DNA of 64,000 nucleotides, from the NCBI RefSeq assembly GCF_019393635.1, contig NC_057861.1, positions 56,867,532 through 56,931,531 of the forward strand, written 5' to 3'. The notes below the pieces were generated by a model. It did no database searches. It was not told the origin of the DNA and saw nothing but the letters and a program-made list of their open reading frames with translations. The DNA comes from Dromiciops gliroides. Its lineage: Eukaryota > Chordata > Mammalia > Microbiotheria > Microbiotheriidae. The position numbers and the translations under genes are program-made. Position 1 is the first letter of the stretch, and every line of letters starts with the position of its first letter. This document shows positions 31,347 to 43,300 of this stretch, in pieces.

Positions 31347-34300
31347 CTGGGGAAACCAAAGAAACAAACTCACATTTATATGTCTTTTTTACAATTTACA
31401 AACTACTTTGTATATATTCAATATACATTTTACTAAAACACCTACTATGTGCATTCCATTACTTCACATGATAGGGCTATGAAGACATCAAAAAAAACTA
31501 GTCCCTCTCCTTAAAGAGCTTGCCTTCTCTTAAGAGATACAACATATACACTGATAAGAACATTCCAGAAGAAAAAGAACACTAAAATCACTTCTTTGGA
31601 CCTCAGTCTCCTCATCTGTAAAATAAGTGGTATGGACTACCTGGCCTGAGGTCCTTTGTAGCTCAAGAAAGGATTCCAACTGGCAGAGACAACTGAGGGA
31701 GTTCATACCAAGAGGGGGAGCCAGCATACACGTGCAAGGTGGCAATCAAGGAAGAGTAGGCCAGTTGGGCTCTAAGTTAGATTTTATAAAGGAGAGTAAT
31801 ATGGAATGTCTAAAAAAGGAGGTGGGATCCAGTTTATGAGGGCTTTAAATGCCAAAGAGCCACTGAAGCTTTTTAATAAAGCAAGAGAGAGACATGGTCA
31901 GAACCGTGCCTTAGAAACTCTATTACTTTGACCACAGGATGGTAGATGGGTTGGAGAGAGGGGATCTGGAAGCAGGGAGATCAAATAGAAAGCTACTGCA
32001 GCCACTTTGGCAAGAATGAAGGCCTGAAGAAGGCAGTAGGGATGTGAGTCAAGGGAAGCAATCATTTGAAATATATAGAGATAGAACTGACAAGAAATAA
32101 CAAATGACTAGATATGGGGAATGTGGTTGTGAAGCTTATGACCTGAATAATTAGAAAGATGGTGGTGCCTTCCAAAGAAACAGGGATATTTTGGAGGAGG
32201 GATTGGTTAAGGGAGTAAGAGAAACGAGTCCCATTTTAGATAGACTGAGTTTGAAAAGCATATGGGATCAAACAAGACATAAAGAGCATTATGAGATGTA
32301 AAATGGACAATTTTGATTACATTAAACTGAAAAGGTTTTGTACAAATAAAACAAAAGTAGCCAAGATCAGAAGGAAAGCAGAAAACAAGGGGGAGGGGAA
32401 TTTAGTCATTTCCTCAGATAAAGGTTTCATATCTCAAATATATAAAGATCTATGTCAAATCTATAAGAATGTGAGTCATTCCCCAATTGATATATTGTCA
32501 AAGGATATGAACAGGCAGTTTACTGACAAAGAAATCAAAACAATTTATGGCCATATGAAAAAATGTTCTGAATCATTACAGATTAGAGAAATGCAAATTA
32601 AAACAACCTTGAGAGATCATTTTACACCCATCAGATTGGCTAAAATGATAGAAGGGGGAAGTGACATTTTGGAGAGAGATTTGGAATTATGCCCAAGGAA
32701 TTATTAAATTGCCTATACCCTTTGACCCAGCAATACCACTTTTAGGATGATTAGGGAAGAAGGAAAAGAACCTACACATTTTAAACTATAGCCACTCTCT
32801 TTGTGGTGGCAAAGAACCGGAAATCGCAGGGATGTCCATCGATTGAGAGATGGCTGAACAAATTGTGGTGCATGTATAGCAGACTATTACTCTGCTATAA
32901 GAAGTAATGAGCTTGGGGGCAGCTAGGTGGTACAGTGGATAAAGCACTGGCCCTGGATTCAGGAGGACCTGAGTTCAAAGCCAGCCTCAGACACTTGACA
33001 TTTACTAGCTGTGTGGCCCTGGACAAGTCACTTAACCCCCATTGCCCCGCAAAAAAAAAAAAAAAAGTAGTAATGAGCTCAAAGCAGATAGAGCACCGGC
33101 CCTGAATTCAGGAGGACCTGAGTTCAAATCCAGCCTCAGACACTTACTAGCTATATGACCCTGGGCAAGTCACTTAACCCTCATGGGGGGGGGGGGGTGG
33201 AGAGGGAGAGAGATGAGCTCAATGATTTTAGAAAACCATAGAGAGATTTCCATGAAATAGTGAAGAGTGAAATGAGCAGAACCAAGAGAACATTCTATAC
33301 AGTAACATCAATATTTGTTCTAAGAACAACTTCAAATACCCACATGTACCACAAAGATTCTATGAAGGAAGAAACTGCTCAAATATAGAAAAAAGAACTG
33401 ACATATACACATGCACACATATAAGTATATACACACACATACAGATTTGTGTCTAGTGGTCACCATCTTGAAGACTGGGGGTCGGGGGAGAGGAGGGAAG
33501 TTGCAGGATAACTGGGTGGTTTATTTTCATGGAATAGTAAATTGTACATAGTGGACGGACAATATCAGGGCAATGCTGTTTTTCTATCCCACTTTGTTAT
33601 GGAGATGCTTGTTTTATTAAGTTCATGATAAAATTTTAAAAATAATTAAAAAAAAGAAACAGAAAAGCATATGGGAGATAGAGGGAGAAGCGTCCAACAA
33701 GCAACTGGTGCTGTGAACCTGGAGTTTAGAAGACTGATGAGAGGGGGCAGCTAGGTAGCGCAGTGGATAAGCACCAGCCCTGGAGTCAGGAGCACCTGAG
33801 TTCAAATCTGGCCTCAGACACTTAACACTTACTAGCTGTGTGACCCTGGGCAAGTCACTTAACCCTAATTGCCTCCCCCCCCCCCCAAAAGAAGACTGAT
33901 GAGGGTTAGCTGTAGAGACCTGGGAGTCATCTGGGTGGAGATACTAACTGAACCCATGACATCTGATGAAATCTCTCAGGGAGACATGGCCCATAACCAA
34001 GGATGGGGGTGCAGGGGAGGGGGGACACCTGCAGTGACGGGGCAAAAAATAGATCCTGATTCAGCAAAGGAGCCCAAGAAGGAACAACAGACAGGAATGA
34101 GCAGAACCAAGAAAAACCTCCATCCTAGGCCCTCTCCTTCCCCCCTTTTATACTGTTTCACTTGATGGCCAGGTCTAGAGAGCCAGCCCAGACTCTTGAC
34201 CTCCAGTCCCGCATCATCAAATGCATTCTGAATGTCTTAAACCGGATGTCCCCATAGGCACCTCAAACTAAACACGTCCAAAACAGAACTCATCATTTCT

Positions 34301-37300
34301 CCCCAAAGCCTGTCCTTGACCAAACTTCCCTGTTACCGTCAGGAGCACCATCATCCAATATCCAGGCCTGCAACATCAGTGTCTACCCCTTCCTCCCTAT
34401 CTCACATTCCACATACCCAATAAGGGGCCGAGCTTACTTTCCCATCTCTCATCTACACCCCTTTCTCTCCCTCTCCTTTGATCACCTCCCAACTCCTCCT
34501 CACCAAGGGTTGATACTGCCTGCCCCAAGTACTGACCATACAGGGGGCTCCAACTCACCTCCATATGCATCTGTTTGGTAATCTAGTTCAGGTGCTTCTC
34601 TGTTCTCCTCCAAGAAAGGTCTCTCACCCCCAGGATGCTGGGAAGATGGTCCATCCTAGAGAAGTTGGGAGTAGTGAGGAGAGCATCACATCCCTACATA
34701 AGGCCAACTCCATCCCAAAGAAATTTGGGCCCATACTTTGATACAAGAAACCCTCTCCATCAAAATAGATGGGCAAAAGGGGCAGCTAGATGGCACAGTG
34801 GATAGAGCACCAGCCCTGGACTCAGGAGTACCTGAGTTCAAATCCGGCCTCAGACACTTAACACTTACTAGCTGTATGACCCTGGGCAAGTCACTTAACC
34901 CCAATTGCCTCACTAAAAAAAAAAAAAAAAGATGGGCAAAAAAAAAAAACAAAACAAAAAACTGGGGCGGCTAGGTGGCAGTGGATAAAGCACCGGCCCT
35001 GGATTCAGGAGTTCCTGAGTTCAAATCCGGCCTCAGACACTTGACACTAGCTGTGTGACCTTGGGCAAGTCACTTAACCCCCATTGCCCCGAAAAAGAAA
35101 AAGAAAGGGCTGCCTGGGACATCATGGGATAAGTGACTTGTTTAGGGTCACAACCAATATTTGTTAATTATCCACTATGTGCCAGGCACTGTGCTAAGCA
35201 TTGGGTTCCCTCCCCCCACCTCCAACAAGTCTTGCACCTGTCAGAGGCAGGATTAAACCCAAGTCTTCCTGACAGAGGCCAGCTCTCTCTTCATTATACC
35301 ACACTCTCCCATCCTAAAGACACAGAGAGAAAGTGCTCTCCCCAAACCCCAGAGTTCCCCAGAAAGGCTGAGACTGACAATTCAAGGTCCTTTCAGAAAT
35401 CAGGTATAAACGTACATCTCACACCACATACTATGATAAGGTCAAAATGGGTACATGATTTAGACATAAAGGATGATACCAGGGGAGTATGGAATAGTTT
35501 ACCTGTCAGATTTTTGGATAAGGGAAGAATTTAGGGACAAACAAGATAGAGAGCATGGTGAGATGTAAAATAGATAATGTTGATGATATCAAATTGAAAA
35601 GTTTTTACACAAATAAAACCCAATGCAACCAAAATGAGAAGAAAAGCAGAAAGTTGGGGAAAATTTTTTTACAGCAAGTATCTCTGATAAAGGTCTCCTT
35701 TCTTCAGACAAATCACATTATTATTTTATCCAGAAACACACACAGCTACAAGGCAGCAAGTCCAGCCACTATAATGAAGATGATGGCCACATCTGCACTG
35801 GCTGAGCTCAGCTCTTCCCTGCCCTCCCCCTTCCCCTCAAGGAGACGGATAGACAATCTAAATTTCTGTGGCATCTGACTGCTTACAAAGTGCTTTTTCA
35901 CAAGGGCCCCCTGAAATATGAAGCATGAGTGTTATCACCCCCATTGAACATGAAATAATCAGATTGATTCTGTATCTTTTTAAATTGATCCTCTTTCCAC
36001 TTAGTTCATTTTGTCCTATAACTGCCTTTGTTTCTAAACTTCATTGAGAACTTCAGCTGCTCTGTAATGGGTTAAGTTTAGAACTCCAGTTCTCTTGTTA
36101 ATCACTGTTCTATTCCCAGTCAAGGAAACCTGTCAGCCTAGAGGGATGTCTGCTTTGTTATCCAGAGATGTCTGGTCCCCTCTCTAACCTTACAGTGGCC
36201 TCAAGCAATGAACATTTCTTAGTCTTAGAAGAGGAGGGGGTTGTCACCAGGCCCTCACTCCCTGCCAACAAATGTCTCTAAAAACTTTTAAAAGAGGATA
36301 GCCATTCCTTACCTCGGGGTCTTAGCTTTGCTGGGGAAGCTGAGATCCTATTTCTTGGTAAATTTATGTTTTATTAATAAATTGTGCTCAGAATTCTGTG
36401 CCTCTTGTTGCTGTTTAGTTGTTTTCCATTTTGTCTGATTGTTCATGACCCTATTTGGGGTTTTCTTGGCAAAGATACTGGAGTGGTTTGCCACTTCCTT
36501 CTCCAGCTCATTTTACATATGAGGAAACTGAGGCAGACAGGTTAAGTGACTTGCCCAGGGTCACCCAGCTGGTAAGCGTGGGTGTTCAAGCACAGCATGC
36601 CAGGGCTATGATCTCCAGATATCTACCATCCTCTGGACAACAAGAAGGGGATGGCAGAAGCTGAGGAAAAGCTGCCTACTCCTACTCTGTCTCTACTCTG
36701 TACTTCTGGGAAAGGTTAGGGATGCTCTCTGTCCTTCCATTCTAAGGAGTTGATGAGACAATGTGGAAAGCACTGAACTGAGAATCACAAGCCCTGAATT
36801 CAAATTTTCCCAGAGATGGGATCACAAGCGAATCATCCTAACTCTCTTAGTAGAGTGTCCTCAATGTCTTCATCTGTAAAGTGGGAATAATAATGATATA
36901 ACTTACTTCACAGGGTTATTGGGGGGGGAAGAGAAATGATAAACTTGAAAATGCTACAAAAATGGGGACTTAGCCTTATTACTGTTATTATGATATGTAA
37001 TATTAATAAAGCTAATCACCATTCCTATAGGACACAGGTGGTCAGGGTGTAATATGTTCTACAGACAGAAAGTATCCAAGGACCCCATGTGACTCTGCCT
37101 GGGGAAACCTGCCCCACTGTGGCCTGGCCCTCCCTCCTCCCATGGAGCCAGCCATGGCAGGAAGGAGCACGAGACCCTGGATCCCTCCCAGGCACACCTA
37201 CCTCGTTGTTGGGGCTCTCTTCCTGCACCTCCCCAGCTGGGATCTCAAAGATGACTTCGTAGAAGGAGATGAGGGTCTCCACAATGCGAGCCTGGTGCGG

Positions 37301-40300
37301 GTAGTCCACCAGTGAGGAGAGAGACACGGTGGCCTCAGTGGGCCGAGGCCGTAGGAGAGTAGGCCCAAAGACAATGCCCAGGTTGCCAGGAGTCATCTTA
37401 TTGTCCTGCTCCACCTCCACAATCCTGCCCCAGGGGAGAAGATAACAGATTAATTATCCTTCTTTGTAGAAAGGAAGGCATACCTGAAGAATCCTAGAGA
37501 ACCGACTGAAAAACGAGGTGAAACAATGGACAACTTCAGCAAAGTCAAAGGATATAAAATAAGGCTTCATAAATCAGTCCAGCAGAAAGAGATAGAAAGA
37601 GAAATTGCACTTAAAATAACTGCAAACAATGTAAAATACTTGGGTGTCTACCTGCCAAAACCAACCAGGAATTACATGAACAAAACATTCTTTTACACAA
37701 ATAAAGTCAGATCTAAACAATTGGAGAAAGATTCAGAAATATTTATGTAAGAAAAATGATAATTCTACCTAAAGTAATTTACTTATTCAGTGCCATACAA
37801 ACCAAACTACCAAAATTTTATTTTAAAGAGTTAGAAAAAAAGGACAAAATTTACCTAGAAGAACAAAGGTCAAGAATATCAAGCAAAGCAATGATAAAAA
37901 TGTGGAGAGAGGGGCAGCTAGGTGGTGCAGTGGATAGAGCACCGGCCCTGGAGTCAGGAGTACCTGAGTTCAAATCCAGCCTCAGACACTTAACACTTAC
38001 TAGCTGTGTGACCCTGGGCAAGTCACTTAACCCTAATTGCCTCACTTAAAAAAAAAAATGTGGAGAGAAGTAGCTTGGCTATACCAGATGTCAAACTGTA
38101 TTACAAAACAATTATCACCAAAAAAAAAATTGGACTAAGAAAGTATGGTAAATCAGTGTAACAGATGATAGACACGAGTAAATGACCACAGTAACCTAGT
38201 GTTTGATAAACACAAAGATCCAAGCTTTGGGGACAAGAAGTCACTATTTCACAAAAACTGCTAGGAAAACTGGAAAACGTTTTGGTAGAAATTAGGTATA
38301 GACCAACATCTCACACCATATACCATAAGGTCAAAATGGGTACATGATTTAGACATAAGGGCGATACCATAAGCAAATAGCAAGACTATCAAATAGTTTA
38401 CCTGTCAGATTTTTGGATAAGGGAATAATTTAGTACCAAACAAGAGAAAGAGAACATTGAGAGATAAACAAAATGGACAATTTTGAATATTTTAAATTAA
38501 AAAGGTTTTGCAACAACAAAATCAATGCAACCAAAATTGGGGAAGCAGAAAGCTGGGGAAAAGATTTATAGCAAGTATCTCTGATAAAGGCCTCATTTCT
38601 CAAGTATATAGAGAACTGAGTCAAATTTATAAGAATATGAATCATTAATAAATGGTCAAAGGATCTGAACAGGCCATTTTCAGATGAAGTGGTCAAAGCT
38701 ATCTATAGTCATATGAAAAAATGCTCTAACTCACTATTGATTAGAGAAATGCAAATTAAAACAACTCTAAGCTACCACCCCATACCTATCAGATTGGCTA
38801 ATATGACAGAAAAGGAAAATGATAAATGTTTGAAGGGATGCAGGAAAATTGGGACACTAATGAACTATTGGTGATCCAACCATTCTGGAGAGCAATTTGC
38901 AGCTATGCCCGAAGAGCTATAAAAATGTGCATATCTTTTGACCCAGTAATCCCAATATCAGGTTTATACCCAAAAAGATCAAAGAAAAATGGCCTATATG
39001 TACAAAATTATTCGTAGCTGCTCTTTTTGTGGTGGCAAAGAATTGGAAACCATGGGGATGCCCGTCAGTTGGGGAATGGCTGAACAAGTTGTTGTATACA
39101 CCTAAGATAAATTACTATTGTGCCATAAGAAATGATGAACAGGATGCTTTCAGAAAAACCTGGGGGGGGGGGGGAGGGAAAGAAAGAAAAACCTGGAAAG
39201 ACTTAAATAACCTTACATGACCTGATGCAAAGTGAAGTGAGCAGAACCAGGAGAACATTGTACACAGTAACAGCAATACCATATAGTGATCAACTGTGAA
39301 TGACTTAGCTAATCTCAGAAATACAATGATCCAAGAAAATGCCAAAAGATTTATGATGAAAAATGCTATCTGCCTCCAGAGAAAGAACTGATGGTGTGAG
39401 TGCAGACCAAAGCATACTTATTTTATTTTTCTTTGTATTTTTTGTGGGGGATGTCTATGTTTTCTTTCACAATATGACTAACATGTATAATCTATATCAA
39501 ATTGCTTATCTTCTCAATGAGGGGGAGGGTAGGGAAAGTGGGAGTCAATTTGGAACTCAAATTTTTTTTTAAAATGAATGTTAAGGGGCAGCTAGATGGT
39601 GCGGTGGATAGAGCACCAGCCCTGGAGTCAGGAGGACCTGAGTTCAAATCCGGCCTCAGACACAACACTTACTAGCTGTGTGACCCTGGGCAAGTCACTT
39701 AATCCCAATTGCCTCACCAAAAAAAAAAGACATAAGAACTTTGCCCAGCCCAAGGCCAAAGGATTTGTGACAGATCCTTTGCACCAAAAGATCTATAATG
39801 AAATGAGCTTCCCGCCTCCTGTCAGAGAGGTCACTGGACTCAGGGTACAGATTACTGAGACATGTTTTTTGGACATGACCAATAGGGGGACTCATTTTGC
39901 TTAACTGTACATATTTATCATAGGGGGGTTGTTTTTTCTTCTTTTTTCTCTTTTTCAATGATGGCAGAAGGTGGAAGAAAGAGAAAACACACTTTTTTCA
40001 ACTGAAGAAAACATTCTCACCACACACTCACCTCCCAAGTGTCCCTGACTCCAAGTCTGGCATGTATCATTGTGGGGTGGCAGCCTTCCCTTCCTTCCTC
40101 TGAGTAGCTGGAGAGCTCCCTGCCCAACCCCCCCCCCCCAACTCTGCCTCCATCACTGGTCCTGCTCCTCCCTCACCTGCGAAGGTGCCGAATGAGGTAC
40201 TGCAGTGTGGCTTTGTTCTCCACGGGCAGCTCCTTCATGAGGTCCCGGAGCCTGCTCGTCATGGCTTCTGTATCCTGCTCCTTGTCTCTGTCCGATTCTG

Positions 40301-43300
40301 ATCGGCCCCGAGTCGCCTTGGCTTCTGCCTCAGCCTTCAGGCTCTCCTTGGCCAACCCCATGAGTTCATGATACAGGCGGAAGGAAAGGATGGGCTCGGG
40401 CAGCTGTGGAAGACCAGTGAGGTGTGAGGGTCCAGAGGCCTGCCATAGCTCCCACCAACCACTGACCCCCTTCCTCATCCTCACCCTCATTTCTCCAGCA
40501 TTCCTCAGTTTACAAAGCATTTTCCCCACAAGACTACCATTGCCACTTTACAGATGTGGAAACTGAGGCTCAGAAAGCTATCACCACTTGCCTATGGCCA
40601 CAGAGCTTCTAAGTTCTTCAGGTCACATATCTCCTGAACCCTCCCCCCCTCCCCAAGTCAAGTCATCTCTACCTCACCATCATGATGTTTCTCGATAATT
40701 TCTATGGCAGATTAAGCCTTACACAGAGCCTGCCTTCTCAGGAATGCCTACTCTTCCAAGGGCACATAAACTGGGAGCCCACCGCCACGGGGGATCTTTG
40801 ACATTCAGGAGTGCCACTGACCTCCTTCACACTAGTCTCATTAATACAGTGATTACATTACCCAGGAAGAACAAAGAGCCTGCCATACAACTCAGTGAGG
40901 GAAGTTATGAAATAAGAAGAGGCCAGAAGAAAACTGAAGCTCAGTGACATCAAAAAGCACCAGAGCTTGGATCTGAACCCAGGCCTCCTCTTCCCATTAT
41001 CCCCAGAGAGCCTGCCAGCTCAGCAAGAAGGCAATGAGGCACTGTCTCCTGGGCCCCCACACTGGACTAGCCCTCTGCCCCACAACAAAAGCAGCTCAGA
41101 ATGTCTAATGCAACATCCTCAAAGATTACAGAACCTGGTGTCAGAAAGGGCTTCGGGGCCTCTGGCCAACATTCTGGAAGACTGATGGGTCCACCAGCCT
41201 CCATCTGCGCATCGCCACCACCTTCCAAGAAAGGACTCCCTGCCCCAACTTTAGAGCAGTTCTCACATGGCCTTCAACCAGCTAGGAATCTCCTGAACTG
41301 TCCTATTATCTCGTCCACAAAAACCTGTCAAAGGGTTCACTGAACCATCAATGACTGTGATGTGAAAACAAAAAGGAGAAATAACTTTAAAAATAAGTTT
41401 TGGGGCAGCTAGGTGGCACAGTGGATAGAGCATTGGCCCTGCAGTCAGGAGTACCTGAGTTCAAATCCTGCCTCAGACATTTGACGCTTACCAGCTGTGT
41501 GACCCTGGGCAAGTCACTTAACCCCAATTGCCTCACCAAAAAAAAAAAGTTTTGTTGGAGCAGCTAGGTGGCACAGTGAAGAGAGCACTGGCCCTGGAGT
41601 CAAGGGGACCCGAGTTCAAAATCACTCTCAAGGGGCAGCTAGATTGTGCAGTGGATAGAGCACCAGCCCTGGAATCAGGAGTACCTGAGTTCAAATCCAG
41701 CCTCAGACACTTAACATTTACTAGCTGTGTGACCCTGGGCAAGTCACTTAACCCCAAATGCCTCCAAAAAACAAAATGTTGAAGTCCAGAGATGCTCTAA
41801 GACAATGGTATTCTCTCCCCCCACCAAAGATGCTTTCAGATCACTGCATTCTTCCCAACTCTGATCTATATTCTAATAACCCTGCTCCCCAATCAATCAA
41901 TAAACCTTTATTAATGCCTTCGAAAAGAGAGGGGAGAATCAGTCTGGTGTGATTTGTCCTTTGCAAAGCCATAGAAATGAGCACTCTCCTTTCTAAAATT
42001 CATCACAGCTTGAGAGAATCCACCCCTCCCACAAACATTGCAGGATAGCACCTTTTCATCTGCCAGTCTTGGGACCTATTTAGGCATGAGAGGGAGTCCC
42101 TGTCTTTCTACCCTGTGTCCTGATGAGCTGATTACAAGAGCTAAAGCAAGACAAGTTCTCAGAGGTCACGTAATCCAACCGAGACCCAAGGAGCAGTGGG
42201 AGATAACCTAGTTTTGAAGTGGCAGAACCTCTTATGTCTGAGGCAGCCCGAGGCAGTGTGTGGGGGTGGGGGTGGAGGTGGAGCACACGTGTTAGCTTAT
42301 TGCAGGTCAAGTCAGCCTGACCCCTTCTGCTCATCACCCTTGGGGCAGAATGACCTGGAGCCCATGAGGTGCCTGCAGCCCAGGAAGGTAGAGGGAAGGT
42401 CACCACCCGTGGTGCCAAGGCTCACCTGCCGCAGGTAGAGCTTCAGGACGTTGCTGATGTCGTGCGGGGAGGCCTGAGACAGTTCCACCAGCTCTTTGCC
42501 ATTCTCAAACGCCTGGCAGAGCTTCTCCACCCTCGTCTTCACCCCGTTGACCCGGTAGATCCCCTGTGTGGGCCAGAGCAGAGAAGGTCAGAGCTGGAAG
42601 GCATGCTGGCCCCAGAGTGGGCAGGATCAGTGGGAGGAAGGCAGCAGGACCACAGACTGTGGAGTCCAAAGACCTGGGTTCCAATTCCAGTTCTGGCCAA
42701 GCATGCACTACCCAAGGGGCCTTGGACAAGTCCCTTCATTTCTCTAGAAGGTTGCAGGCCATCATCTCTCTAGCCCCCTCTGCTGAGAGCTGATCCCAGG
42801 ACATCTCTGCCAAAAGGTTGCCCTGGAAGCAACCCCAAGCCCACATCCTACGTGTGTTTTCACGAGGGTGCTAAGCAGCCAGATGGCAGCAAGCACAGCC
42901 TTAGCTTGGTTGGGCTGATCCTCAAGAGGGCAGCCATCAGGCACCTCAGACCAGTCCAGCACATCCCTTGACCAGCAGGCACATCCAGTCCAGATCTCAT
43001 TTCCCATGACCAAACTGAGACCAAGAGAGGTTAACGAACCTGCCTAAGGTCACAGAGACTGGAACCCAGGTCCTGTGCTAGGAACCCACCATCTCCCACC
43101 TCCACCTCCCAAATACCCTGGTATTTGGTGACTGCATTGTCCGTGTGCCCCTCCACCAACATAAGCTATGACCCCTCCTCGGCTCTGGAGGGAGGATGTG
43201 GGCCGACCATCATCCTGTCATCAGTAGTATCATTGGTGCATAACTGCACAACCAGGTTACTGTCACAGTGAGAGATCTGGTTTCATTGCTTTATTATTAT

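Larger units (their letters stand above)
32265..33640 (+). mobile_element. L1 ORF2 3' part and tail, with two nested SINEs
   Basis: The open frame at 32291-32707 reads the L1 ORF2 C-terminal region (MKKCSESLQIREMQIKTTLR, then FTPIRLAKM). It continues with GGTGGCAAAGAACCGGAAAT and, after the SINEs, GAGCAGAACCAAGAGAACAT. It lies antisense to ARHGAP45 in its last intron. Confidence 0.85.

Noticed and set aside
32291-32707. 138-codon frame as a novel gene
   Set aside because: Matches the L1 ORF2 C-terminal region and is flanked by the L1 3' part.
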